Source: CAVPXC01 sp963709505 (GTDB lineage: Bacteria; Chloroflexota; Anaerolineae; JAAEKA01). Taken from it: a stretch of DNA of 64,000 bases. The stretch covers positions 39,788 to 103,787 of the forward strand of contig CAVPXC010000016.1 in assembly GCA_963709505.1 (NCBI GenBank). The letters run 5' to 3'. How positions within the stretch are numbered: position 1 is the stretch's first letter; each line of letters begins with the position of its first letter. The notes beneath the pieces are model-generated. The model did not search any database, was not told the origin of the DNA, and saw only the letters and a program-made list of their open reading frames with translations. This document shows positions 7,695 to 15,326 of this stretch, one piece after another. The translations under genes were made by a program, and so were the position numbers.

Positions 7695-7987
7695 TCCGCG
7701 TCGTTCTCCCGCACCATCTGCGGACGTTGGCGCACGTCGGCAAAGAGGTCGAGCTTCAGATCGACGAGCCGGTGACGCAGCGTTCGATCCTGGACGCCTT
7801 GGAGGCACAGTATCCGATGCTGCGCGGGACGATCCGCGACCGCGCCACGCAGCAACGGCGGTCGCTGGTTCGGTTTTTCGCCTGCGGGCAGGATGTGTCG
7901 CTTGAGCCGGCGGATGCACCGCTGCCGGCTGCGGTCGCAACAGGCGTAGAGCCTTTTCTGGTCGTTGGGGCTATGGCGGGTGGCTAG
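7691..7987 (+). CDS. MoaD/ThiS-family ubiquitin-like protein
   Basis: A 98-residue beta-grasp protein ending in GAMAGG. The terminal Gly-Gly is the residue pair activated by MoeB/ThiF-type E1 enzymes in sulfur carriers. The N-terminus IRVVLPHHLRTLA and the block RSILDALEAQYPMLRGTIRD are typical of the family. No E1, moaE or thiazole gene is in the window, so its partner is unknown. It overlaps the Asp-box propeller gene by 4 bp, which suggests a shared function. After processing it could act as a sulfur carrier or as a protein tag; both are inference. Confidence 0.8.
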   Translation: MIRVVLPHHLRTLAHVGKEVELQIDEPVTQRSILDALEAQYPMLRGTIRDRATQQRRSLVRFFACGQDVSLEPADAPLPAAVATGVEPFLVVGAMAGG

Positions 7988-8039
7988 TACAGGGTGGGTG
8001 GCGAAAGTCCACCCACCCTGTACCAGGTTGCTGGCGATG

Positions 8040-8345
8040 TCAGGAAGCACGATGCCAGCGCAACGGTTTGGTCGGCTCGCGCACCAGGCTTTCCTTGGCC
8101 TCCAGATCCAACTGCACGGCCTTCGCCCACCAGCCAGCCTTCGCGCCGCCAGGGTACAGGTCTTCAGGCAGGTGCGGCACGACTGCCTCGCGGATTTCGC
8201 TTTGGGTCAAGCCGGGTGCTGTGTCCGGCAGGACCTTCCACATGGCCTGCTCCATCGCGTCGTACATCGCTTTGCTCACGCGGGTCGCGCTGCCTGGCAC
8301 GTTCACATTTTCGATCACGATCTTGTCGTCGCTGCTGTTCATCAT
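8040..8345 (-). CDS. Conserved hypothetical, DUF6958-like
   Basis: About 101 residues with the pattern KIVIENVNVPGSATRVSKAM, then PGLTQSEIREAVVPHLPEDL and PGGAKAGWWAKAVQLDLEAK, ending PLRWHR. This matches my recollection of the DUF6958 family; no function is known. The start is uncertain between adjacent ATGs at 8345 and 8342, and GGAGG at 8351-8347 gives better spacing for 8342. It is the last gene of a minus-strand group after the DUF1801 gene (24-bp gap). Confidence 0.7.
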   Translation of the reverse strand: MMNSSDDKIVIENVNVPGSATRVSKAMYDAMEQAMWKVLPDTAPGLTQSEIREAVVPHLPEDLYPGGAKAGWWAKAVQLDLEAKESLVREPTKPLRWHRAS

Positions 8346-8368
8346 ACCTCCGGTCACTGCGTGACCCG

Positions 8369-8830
8369 CTATGTTCGCTTGCGTTTGCGCACGGGGTGCG
8401 CTTTTTCTACCTGGGCGATAAACTCGTCAACGCCCACCATAGCCACGCTCTGCCCGATCAACGCCAGAGGCAGATCGTCCAGCTTTCGGAAGCGCACACA
8501 CGATTTGCCCACGTCATAGCGTTTGCCCGTGGCCCGATAGGCTCCTTCAAACGCCTGGCGCGCCTCGTCGTCGGCGTAGATTCCGGTCAGATAGACCGCC
8601 ATGTGGTGCTTCTGTGAGGCGAGCGCCGCATACGTCAGCGGTTGCCCGTTGTAGGTGTTGGGGTACCTGTTCAGCGGCACTTGATAGGTAATCATGCCCC
8701 AATTCATCGCCTCCTCGTAACCAACCGGCAGGTTCGCCAGGATGGTCTGGCGGACCGCCTCGATTGCGGCTCGGCGGTCGGCGGGCAGTTCTGCCAAATA
8801 CTGCGCGACGGTTGTTGCGTCCGATTGCAT
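8369..8830 (-). CDS. DUF1801 domain protein
   Basis: 153 residues. ELPADRRAAIEAVRQTILAN, GYEEAMNWGMITYQVPL and LTYAALASQKHHMAVYLTGI define the YdhG-like DUF1801 fold, followed by GKSCVRFRKLDDLPLALIGQ. ATG 8830 follows AAGGAGGCAAGACTC. A further 154 open codons upstream run antisense to the beta-lactamase-family gene and are not part of it. Function is unknown; iron binding is known only for distant relatives. Not a duplicate of the 3414-3812 protein. Confidence 0.85.
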   Translation of the reverse strand: MQSDATTVAQYLAELPADRRAAIEAVRQTILANLPVGYEEAMNWGMITYQVPLNRYPNTYNGQPLTYAALASQKHHMAVYLTGIYADDEARQAFEGAYRATGKRYDVGKSCVRFRKLDDLPLALIGQSVAMVGVDEFIAQVEKAHPVRKRKRT

Positions 8831-9030
8831 GAGTCTTGCCTCCTTATACCTTCGTTGTCCGCTCTCTTTTTCTGTCCAGGATTGTCTGATGCCATTACCC
8901 TGGATGATATAAGCAGATGGCGTCCCATTCCGCAATCCAGCATCCTGTAGATCGGCGTCTTCCTCAGCGAGCCAGCCGGTCGCGCCGGCGCGGGCAGGCA
9001 AACACGCCACCTGCCGCCTCCGATGCTCGG

Positions 9031-10128
9031 CTACGGCCTCTTTGCCGACCAAGCATCCTGGCACGCAAAGACCAGGCGAACCATCAGATTGTAGGAAAGG
9101 CTGCGCTCCTTGATCTGGTTGACCGTGCCGGAGATGGTAAGATCCAGATCCGGGACATAGAACAGGACAGCGCCGGACGCGCCCGAGTGCCCGATCATCG
9201 GCGGGGCCGGCCGCAGGGGCGAGAAGTAGCGGGGCAGCGCAAAGCGCATGATCCCCATGCCATACTGAAGGGGGGTGAAGATGCGCCGCCAATCCCGCTG
9301 CAACTGATCCAGGTACGAACGCGGAAACAGCGCGCCGGCCATGAACGCTCGGAGAAAGAGAAGGCCATCCCTGGCTGTCGAAACGATCCCGCCATCGGCT
9401 CTCACCGAGGCCATTGCCTTCGGAATGACAACGGGTTCGTTGCCGTAGAGCATCGGAGCGACCTCGGAATAGCGGTCCAGGGTTTCGACGGAAAACGGGT
9501 ACGTCTCCTCGAGGCCCAGCGGCGCCGTAATCCGGCTCCGCACGGCCTCTTCGAAGGTGACGCCGGTCGTCGATTCGATCAGCGCCCCCAGGAGCTGGTA
9601 GTTGGTATCCGAGTAGAACGCCTTGCCAGGCGTGGACGGAGCGAATTTGGGCTGTAGTTCTTCCTTGGTGATACGGAGGACGTCTTCGAATGACCAGGCG
9701 AAGTCCGCTCTGAGCGCGTCCTGGAATTGGCTCCCTCCATCTGCGCGTCTCTGTTCGAAGTAGTCGGCAATTCCAGACGTGTGGGAGAGCAGTTCGCGCA
9801 CGGTGATTCGGTTGCTCGAATCCACGCCGCGCAGCACGTGAATGCCGGCCATGATCGCGGGCTCAAGGTATTTCCCTGCCGGCGCATCGAGATCCACTTG
9901 CCGCTGCTCGCACAACTGCATGATGATGGCGGTTACGTACAGCTTCGTCGTGCTGGCGATGAAGAACTGGCGCGATGAGGCAGATGAGCGCCACTCCCAC
10001 GTCCATCCCCGGCTGGGCGACGCAAGCGCGAACTGCACGGCGTTGGTGTCGGATCGCGCGTCGTAAGAGGAGAGGATGCCAGCAAGCTTGGCCTCAAGTT
10101 TGGGGTGAGGGGTTAATTGGTTTTGCAT
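9031..10128 (-). CDS. Serine hydrolase, beta-lactamase/DD-peptidase family
   Basis: 365 residues with the three active-site motifs of the serine beta-lactamase/class C fold: S-x-x-K as STTK near residue 60, Y-x-N as DTNY near residue 175, and H-S-G (the KTG equivalent) in IGHSGASG near residue 320. SHTSGIADYF is also characteristic. No signal peptide is visible, so it is probably a cytoplasmic esterase or peptidase rather than a resistance enzyme. ATG 10128 is preceded by AGGAG. The longer reading to 10227 crosses a large hairpin. A PadR regulator lies immediately upstream on the same strand. Confidence 0.85.
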   Translation of the reverse strand: MQNQLTPHPKLEAKLAGILSSYDARSDTNAVQFALASPSRGWTWEWRSSASSRQFFIASTTKLYVTAIIMQLCEQRQVDLDAPAGKYLEPAIMAGIHVLRGVDSSNRITVRELLSHTSGIADYFEQRRADGGSQFQDALRADFAWSFEDVLRITKEELQPKFAPSTPGKAFYSDTNYQLLGALIESTTGVTFEEAVRSRITAPLGLEETYPFSVETLDRYSEVAPMLYGNEPVVIPKAMASVRADGGIVSTARDGLLFLRAFMAGALFPRSYLDQLQRDWRRIFTPLQYGMGIMRFALPRYFSPLRPAPPMIGHSGASGAVLFYVPDLDLTISGTVNQIKERSLSYNLMVRLVFACQDAWSAKRP

Positions 10129-10150
10129 GTTTCTACTCCTGATAGGTGAT

Positions 10151-10235
10151 CTAAACTCATGTTCTGTTGAAACCTGGGGTTTTGAGGCGACATTAGGCCA
10201 ACAAAACTCCTGGTTTCTCCAGAACATGAGTTTAG
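10151..10235. repeat. 34-bp imperfect inverted repeat between padR-type gene and hydrolase
   Basis: Arms 10151-10184 and 10202-10235 match at 30 of 34 positions. The outer 16 bp (CTAAACTCATGTTCTG) are perfect, and the loop is 17 nt. The element begins 3 bp after the PadR stop and ends about 20 bp before the hydrolase start, so it would form in the intercistronic mRNA. It may attenuate transcription or be an inserted mobile hairpin. Confidence 0.85.
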
Positions 10236-10237
10236 CC

Positions 10238-10807
10238 TTACTGTTCTGCAGGCGTCACTGGAAGCTCGCCAGCCCTGATGCGCGCAATCACGCTCTCCAG
10301 CCATTCCAGGTCCATGCGCGCCGACGCCAGCCCGTATTCGAGTGTCAACTGCCAGAAAAAACGCTCGCGCTGGGGTCCCATCGTCTGATCGTCCGCCCTG
10401 GCGGGCTGCGGTATCCGGTCGTAGGCGTTGAGGACAGCGCGCGCCTCGGCGGCCAATCGCTCGAAAAGCGCGAGGATTTGCTCGTCGGTCAGCCGCCCGG
10501 CGAAGAATATCTGGATCAGCTCGGCAACGCGGGTATCCTGTGGGGGGAGGGGGTTGAGTAACCAGGTGCGCAGCGCCTCCTGGCCGGCCGGGGTGATGCG
10601 GTATTCCTTGCGGTCGGGATGGTCCTGGCCGCGAACAATCTCCTGCTCGACGTGCCCGCGTTCCGCAAGTTTTGCCAGAGTTCGATAGATCTGGCTCTGA
10701 TCGGCCGGCCAGAAGTGGCGCACGGAGTTGTCGAAGACCTTTTTTAGGTCGTACCCCGACAGCGGGCGAAAGTTCAGAAAACCGAGGATAGCGTATTCGA
10801 GGGACAT
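10238..10807 (-). CDS. PadR-family transcriptional regulator
   Basis: 189 residues. The winged-helix part is residues 1-90 (MSLEYAILGFLNFRPLSGYD ... SQIYRTLAKLAERGHVE ... YRITPAGQEAL). The C-terminal part is the Vir_act_alpha-type helical domain with QLTLEYGLASARMDLEWLE. PadR proteins are small-molecule-responsive repressors that usually regulate themselves and a neighbour, here most likely the downstream hydrolase. The 60-bp AT-rich stretch upstream (10808-10870) holds two near-copies of AGATTA(G/A)TC, a candidate operator. Confidence 0.9.
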   Translation of the reverse strand: MSLEYAILGFLNFRPLSGYDLKKVFDNSVRHFWPADQSQIYRTLAKLAERGHVEQEIVRGQDHPDRKEYRITPAGQEALRTWLLNPLPPQDTRVAELIQIFFAGRLTDEQILALFERLAAEARAVLNAYDRIPQPARADDQTMGPQRERFFWQLTLEYGLASARMDLEWLESVIARIRAGELPVTPAEQ

Positions 10808-11130
10808 AGGGCACTCATTTGAGACTCGTTAGTAGATTAGTCAAATATAAGATTAATCCTATAATAGCTCACGGTAGCACCCTTGTCAAATGTGGATAGA
10901 GCGCGTTTGCTTCGGACTGGCCATGTATAGTCAATGTTTTCATTGACACCTTGATTCTGGGCAAAATAAGCAGGGTTCTATTCTGCCAGTGCAAAATAGA
11001 TGGGTTTCTATTCCGACCATCCAAAATAGCCGGGGTTCTACCGCCAAAATCTGGGACGTAAAAAAAGCGGATGGGCGAGAAACACGCCGCCCATCCGCTG
11101 ACTGTAAGTGGATTTCTACAGTGGCGAGCG
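10808..11130. repeat. Intergenic region with a 30-bp tandem repeat and a small palindrome
   Basis: CAAAATAG-type units start at 10962, 10992, 11022 and 11045. The first three are 30, 30 and 23 bp long and each carries GGGTTCTA after the CAAAATA box. GTCAATG-TTTT-CATTGAC (10930-10947) is a perfect 7-bp hairpin. Nothing here looks coding on either strand. The region separates the PadR promoter side from the terminator of the surface-protein gene. Confidence 0.6.
11060..11099 (-). terminator. Rho-independent terminator of the surface-protein gene
   Basis: On the minus strand, AGCGGATGGGCG and its complement (11066-11077 with 11088-11099, perfect 12 bp) are followed by seven Ts (11066-11060). 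It lies about 30 bases after the stop at 11131. Confidence 0.9.
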
Positions 11131-12750
11131 CTACTCTGACCCACCTCCTAGCTCATCGTAGCAGACTACCAGGGTGGGGCGTCGCTCGGCTGCGCCGGCG
11201 TCACTGCTAACGAACTTCTTTTCGCCCTTGGGCTGAGTCACGCCTCCTTCCAGCAGTACGCCGAAGTTGTCGCCAGGCGATGTAAGCCACGACACGACTT
11301 CAGCGCCTAAGTCCCACGTTGCCCAGACGTTTTTCTGGACCACCAACACACTATCCGCTACGGCGGGCGAGTAGTCACCTCCCGGAACGGTCCACGGCAG
11401 GTGTGCCTCCCTGTTCCGGTTTGCCCACGTCGCCTGCGCCTCGTTCCACGAACTCTCCACAACGTGGGCAGCCACCTCGACCGGCGCACCGGTGCTGTCC
11501 TTCACCCACAACGACAACGCTGCGCTTGCCGGAGCCGCACCGCTGGGCAGACTGCTCAGGTCGAACTGAATCAGCGAGTGGTTGCGCTTGCCTTGTTCCG
11601 TCTTCACCCGCAACTCGTCATCGCCGCCCTTGCGCTCGTCGGGTTGGTCTTCTTTAACGTACCCATCCATCCCCTCTTGGCCGGGCTGAAGCTCATAGCA
11701 GACTGGTGGTGGCGGCTCGTCGTAGCAGACTACCAGGGTGGGGCGTCGCTCGGCTGCGCCGGCGTCACTGCTAACGAACTTCTTTTCGCCCTTGGGCTGA
11801 GTCACGCCTCCTTCCAGCAGTACGCCGAAGTTGTCGCCAGGCGATGTAAGCCACGACACGACTTCAGCGCCCAAGTCCCACGTTGCCCAGACGTTTTTCT
11901 GGACCACCAACACACTATCCGCTACGGCGGGCGAGTAGTCACCTCCCGGAACGGTCCACGGCAGGTGTGCCTCCCTGTTCCGGTTCGCCCACGTCGCCTG
12001 CGCCTCGTTCCACGAACTCTCCACAATGTGGGCAGCCACCTCGACCGGTGCACCGGTGCTGTCCTTCACCCACAACGACAACGCTGCGCTTGCCGGAGCC
12101 GCACCGCTGGGCAGACTGCTCAGGTCGAACTGAATCAGCGAGTGGTTGCGCTTGCCTTGTTCCGTCTTCACCCGCAACTCGTCATCGCCGCCCTTGCGCT
12201 CGTCGGGTTGGTCTTCTTTAACGTACCCGTCCATCCCCTCTTGGCCGGGCTGAAGCTCGATACAATAAACTTCACCTGGAGGTGGTGTTACCGTCGGTGT
12301 CGGCGTCACAGGCGTCGGCGTCACAGGCGTCGGCGTCACAGGCGTCGGCGTCACAGGCGTCGGCGTCACAGGCGTCGGCGTCACAGGCGTCGGCGTCACA
12401 GGCGTCGGCGTCACAGGCGTCGGCGTCACAGGCGTCGGCGTCACAGGCGTCGGCGTCACAGGCGTCGGCGTCACAGGCGTTGGCGTCACAGGCGTCGGCG
12501 TCACAGGCGTCGGCGTCACAGGCGTCGGCGTCACAGGCGTCGGCGTCACAGGCGTTGGCGTCACAGGCGTCGGCGTCACAGGCGTCGGCGTCACAGGCGT
12601 CGGCGTCACAGGCGTCGGCGTCACAGGTGTCGGCGTCAAATCCCAAGGACAACTGCCAGTGGTAATCGGATCAAACATATTGAACACGACCACCGTACCC
12701 ATGGTCGGCCATCCCATACCAAACGGGTCGTAGTTGGGATCCTCAGCCAC
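11131..12750 (-). CDS. (VTPTP)n linker plus two DNRLRE domains: C-terminal part of a secreted CAP-domain protein
   Basis: 539 codons: a short end of the upstream CAP protein (AEDPNYDPFGMGWPTMG...), about 22-23 copies of the 5-residue VTPTP repeat, then two DNRLRE (CBM96-like) domains of 188 residues. Each DNRLRE copy has DGYVKEDQPDERKGGDDELR and LIQFDLSSLPSG. The two copies are almost identical at DNA level. DNRLRE domains bind surfaces or polysaccharide in extracellular proteins. The first codon (GTG 12750) has no RBS, and the frame continues the CAP gene (12743-13531) if one extra base near 12745 is removed. I read both as one exported protein of about 800 residues. A terminator follows. 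Confidence 0.85.
   Translation of the reverse strand: MAEDPNYDPFGMGWPTMGTVVVFNMFDPITTGSCPWDLTPTPVTPTPVTPTPVTPTPVTPTPVTPTPVTPTPVTPTPVTPTPVTPTPVTPTPVTPTPVTPTPVTPTPVTPTPVTPTPVTPTPVTPTPVTPTPVTPTPVTPTPVTPTPVTPTPTVTPPPGEVYCIELQPGQEGMDGYVKEDQPDERKGGDDELRVKTEQGKRNHSLIQFDLSSLPSGAAPASAALSLWVKDSTGAPVEVAAHIVESSWNEAQATWANRNREAHLPWTVPGGDYSPAVADSVLVVQKNVWATWDLGAEVVSWLTSPGDNFGVLLEGGVTQPKGEKKFVSSDAGAAERRPTLVVCYDEPPPPVCYELQPGQEGMDGYVKEDQPDERKGGDDELRVKTEQGKRNHSLIQFDLSSLPSGAAPASAALSLWVKDSTGAPVEVAAHVVESSWNEAQATWANRNREAHLPWTVPGGDYSPAVADSVLVVQKNVWATWDLGAEVVSWLTSPGDNFGVLLEGGVTQPKGEKKFVSSDAGAAERRPTLVVCYDELGGGSE
11155..12265. repeat. Tandem 564-bp duplication encoding two DNRLRE domains
   Basis: The segments around 11155-11700 and 11719-12264 are nearly identical with a fixed 564-bp offset (for example GCAGACTACCAGGGTGGGG at 11161 and 11725). 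The rare differences are mostly silent, which indicates recent duplication or ongoing conversion. Confidence 0.9.
12298..12640. repeat. 15-bp minisatellite coding for VTPTP
   Basis: About 22-23 head-to-tail copies of GGCGTCACAGGCGTC. Only a few copies carry a C-to-T change (GGCGTTGGC). Copy number is likely to vary between strains and to be uncertain in assembly. The opposite strand is also open, as ASQASASQ-type or DADACDA-type runs that are not genes. Confidence 0.95.
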
Positions 12751-13531
12751 GCCGAATTCCTATGAATCCTTCACTGGATGGGCCGTCGACGTTGTTCTTG
12801 AAGCCGGCAAAGGCATTTCCCGAAAGTGTCTTGTCCTGAAGGAGAGCCGCTTCCCGGTGTCCCCAAGCCGAGCCGGCATCGTCATAGATCCAGTTGTAGA
12901 TCGCCCGCTCGATCGGCAGTTGATTTACAGTCCCGCCGGTCCAAAACGCGGCCAGGTTCTCGGCATAACCCAGGAATTCGTGGCACGATCCAAGCATTGA
13001 GTTGTTGGCTATGCGATCCCACGGCGTCCCATTATACTCATGACCAAATACGTTTTGATTGACGAGCAGGCCCGCATAATCCTGTGCGACCTGTTTCATG
13101 TCTGGCTGCCAGTCCTGGAACGGCAGGCCGATGACGCCCGACCAGGCGCCATCTCTTGCGGTACGTTCAGCGTTGAGCAGAAACAGAGCTTTTTCGTCCA
13201 CTGTGTTCATGTCCCAAACCACTTGGCTGGGCATGACCAGGTTGCCGAGAGTTCCCGGAGCAAGACCGAGTTGGATTTCCTCCTGACGACGGCCGAAATT
13301 GTATGCCGTCTCAACATCGGCAACCCCGCCGAAGCCGGCGCTCCAGCTGATATCAGCAGTGAGGTTTGGCGGAGAATCTGCCATGGCTGGAGACTGAAGA
13401 ACAAGCAACAAGATCAATAGCACAAGGCCTGAAACAGCGAAACGACCTGCGACGCCCACACGTGAGAATCGCTCGTTCGCGCGCGACTTCCACTCCATAG
13501 ACCCATTTGAAGAACCGGATTTGGTATGCAT
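12743..13531 (-). CDS. Secreted CAP (SCP/PR-1-like) domain protein, N-terminal part
   Basis: 262 codons. A signal sequence with a long hydrophobic stretch (AVSGLVLLILLLVLQSPAMA, about residues 31-50) precedes a CAP-like domain. That domain has NAERTARDG, the core helix MKQVAQDYAGLLVNQNVFGH, CHEFLGYAENLAAFW and IYNWIYDDAGSAWGHREAAL, with the family histidines and glutamate. CAP domains are extracellular and of varied function. ATG 13531 follows AGGAGGAGTACA. The frame closes at 12743 as SSEGFIGIRRG, but a 1-base shift continues into AEDPNYDPFG and the VTPTP/DNRLRE part, where family members continue GVAEDPNYDP. Confidence 0.85.
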   Translation of the reverse strand: MHTKSGSSNGSMEWKSRANERFSRVGVAGRFAVSGLVLLILLLVLQSPAMADSPPNLTADISWSAGFGGVADVETAYNFGRRQEEIQLGLAPGTLGNLVMPSQVVWDMNTVDEKALFLLNAERTARDGAWSGVIGLPFQDWQPDMKQVAQDYAGLLVNQNVFGHEYNGTPWDRIANNSMLGSCHEFLGYAENLAAFWTGGTVNQLPIERAIYNWIYDDAGSAWGHREAALLQDKTLSGNAFAGFKNNVDGPSSEGFIGIRRG

Positions 13532-14279
13532 TGTACTCCTCCTACTCGTCGTTCTATGAAACCAGATTGATACCTGATGAGGGTATAACGAACCTTGAAA
13601 GTCAGCGCAGACAGTGGAAACAGCCACTATGACATCCCAAAGATACAGCGTCACGGTGGGATCAGTCAGTTGCAAGGCTAAGACATGGACAGCCAAGATG
13701 ACTTGGCGTCCCTCTTCGGATGAGTATGTAAGGTACTTCCACTAGAATACTGGAACGAACAGATTTGTTCAATAGTACAATGGTCCTGTTCTTGTACCAA
13801 TTCTCTTGGAGGAGCTGGTCGATAGTTCGCTGATCTGCTCAGTCTCAGTCGAACCAATCTCTGTTACCAGCCCGTGCCGGTGTCGGGCTCGGGCTGGTAC
13901 GGGCGTGCTCCATAACGTTGATGCTCATGGCAGAAACCAGATAAAAGATGACCGGCGATTGCCGTACTTCACGAGAAAGCCTGATTCGCCCATCTGCAGC
14001 AAGCCTCGCTTGGACCGCGATGCTGGCTAGTGTGGTCTGATGGTCCTGGTCAACAGCGCGAATGCCCGGTCAGCTCGACCGTTGCGCACGGCTTAGTCGG
14101 CGGCATTGTGGTAATCGTGCTCGATGGCGATCAGCGCGAACCGAAGCCCCGTGCGACGTTGGGGCATCGTAGGCAATTTGGCGATCATGGTCGCCTGCAA
14201 GCACATGTTGGGTCGCTCACCGTTTCAAGAAAGTGCGCCTGGCGGACCAACTGCGCTGTATCCTGGGTGGGAACCGCAA
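13532..14279. other. Long intergenic region, no recognised gene
   Basis: About 750 bp without a supportable coding region. It holds a hairpin at 13866-13898 (ACCAGCCCG / CGGGCTGGT) and a GAACAGATTTGTTC dyad near 13755. Open stretches of 60-100 codons at 13806-14341 (plus) and 14185-14409 (minus) have no family features and mixed codon use; 14030-14280 could be an unrecognisable gene remnant. Confidence 0.4.
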
Positions 14280-14636
14280 CTACGATGCTATCTCCAGTCC
14301 AAGTGCCTTTAGACCAGTTTGTGTCATTCGACCCTCTCTGATAAGTGTATGGACTCGTTCTGTGTTTCGCTTGGATTGCGTTCCCAGAGTCTTGCGAGGG
14401 GTGAAGCATTGAAGATATGAGTTGTCATCGTATGAGCGCCTTGAGCTCTCGCTCCACCCAAAGCAAAGCCCTTCATCCAGTACGTCTTCAAAAGACACCG
14501 AAGGAATGCCCGAATTCTTCTTGAAAATGCGAAGCCACATGCCGCGTGATTCGGAGTGATGGTTTTCAAGCCAGACGTGTAGTTCGTTTGCTGATGCGAA
14601 AGCCAGCATTGGGAGTTCGTCGAGTGTTGGTTTCAT
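14280..14636 (-). CDS. YdeI/OmpD-associated family protein
   Basis: 118 residues with the family pattern: ELHVWLENHHSESRGMWLRI, FKKNSGIPSVSFEDVLDEGL, CFGWSESSRRSYDDNSYLQC and FTPRKTLGTQSKRNTERVHT. The usual length is about 190, so this copy lacks the C-terminal part beyond residue about 118. YdeI-like proteins have been linked to bacteriocin or peptide resistance and stress, without a defined mechanism. The start codon is 3 bp after the preceding stop, so it is the last gene of the TetR-headed operon. Confidence 0.8.
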   Translation of the reverse strand: MKPTLDELPMLAFASANELHVWLENHHSESRGMWLRIFKKNSGIPSVSFEDVLDEGLCFGWSESSRRSYDDNSYLQCFTPRKTLGTQSKRNTERVHTLIREGRMTQTGLKALGLEIAS

Positions 14637-14639
14637 TTG

Positions 14640-15326
14640 CTAACCCTGCTTGAACGGCCGCGCACGCAGCCGGGTCAAGGCGCGGTTGCGCCGCGCCTGA
14701 GCCAGCCAGCCGAGATCGCCTATGAGCTTGTAAGCCCGCAAGGGAAGGATTGGTCGTGCCATGAGCGCCGCCGCCTTTGCAGGCACCGGCTCGCCGGCGG
14801 CCAGCGCAATCGCTGTGAAATCCAGTGCGTCTACAATGTTGTGAACCATGCCGCCGGCCTTGGCCAGCGGCTGCCCATTGATCGCGCCGCCCTCGCCGAG
14901 CGCCAGTCCGCCGGCCCAGCGAAAGCCGGCCTCGGCGGCAAACTGCTCGCAGATGGCCAGGGCAGTCTCGTTGTGCCGGACTTCGGGGAAGCCGCAGTTG
15001 GCGATGGCCAGGAACGATGCCGATGCAGGCATAGGCTGCGCCCGCCTGTGGGCGGCGATCCGTTCCAGCGCCTCAATCACCAGGTAGGGCAGGCTGTCGA
15101 CGTAGAGCGGGAAGGCCAGGATGAACAGATCGGCATGGTCGACGGCTTGCAGCAATTCCTGCGTGCGGGCTTCCGTGCGCATCGCGCGGGCGACGTGCTG
15201 CGTCTCGGTGTGGATGTCGCGCTCGGCCAGGCGTTCCAGCAAGTAGGCCCCCAGGGATTCGGAGGAGCTCTCGCCGGCCGGTTTGGGGCTGCCGATCAGG
15301 AGCAAAGCGGTTTTTGGGGATGTCAT
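14640..15326 (-). CDS. Flavodoxin-like NAD(P)H-dependent oxidoreductase
   Basis: 228 residues with a flavodoxin fold. LLLIGSPKPAGESSSESLGA is the FMN-phosphate loop, DHADLFILAFPLYVDSLPYL the second flavin-binding segment, and SFLAIANCGFPEVRHNETAL the third. There are no iron-sulfur cysteines. A basic C-terminus (LARPILPLRAYKLIGDLGWL) resembles other flavodoxin-family oxidoreductases. ATG 15326 overlaps the stop of the upstream flavoprotein gene by 4 bp (ATGA), so the two are translationally coupled and may work on the same substrate or exchange electrons. Confidence 0.8.
   Translation of the reverse strand: MTSPKTALLLIGSPKPAGESSSESLGAYLLERLAERDIHTETQHVARAMRTEARTQELLQAVDHADLFILAFPLYVDSLPYLVIEALERIAAHRRAQPMPASASFLAIANCGFPEVRHNETALAICEQFAAEAGFRWAGGLALGEGGAINGQPLAKAGGMVHNIVDALDFTAIALAAGEPVPAKAAALMARPILPLRAYKLIGDLGWLAQARRNRALTRLRARPFKQG

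Noticed and set aside
9031..10128. Beta-lactamase resistance gene
   Set aside because: Motifs fit the wider serine hydrolase/DD-peptidase family; no export signal, and HSG replaces KTG.
12282..12665. Long open frames ASQASASQ... (plus) and DADACDA... (minus) across 12.27-12.67 kb
   Set aside because: They are other-frame readings of the 15-bp VTPTP minisatellite; open only because the repeat lacks stops.
11401..12765. 454-codon plus-strand open frame opposite the DNRLRE region
   Set aside because: Antisense to a well-supported gene; Arg/His-rich composition from repeat DNA and no family features.
13740..14279. Degenerate transposase in the 13.7-14.3 kb gap
   Set aside because: Composition and short open frames are suggestive, but no DDE, HUH or terminal repeat could be recognised in six frames.
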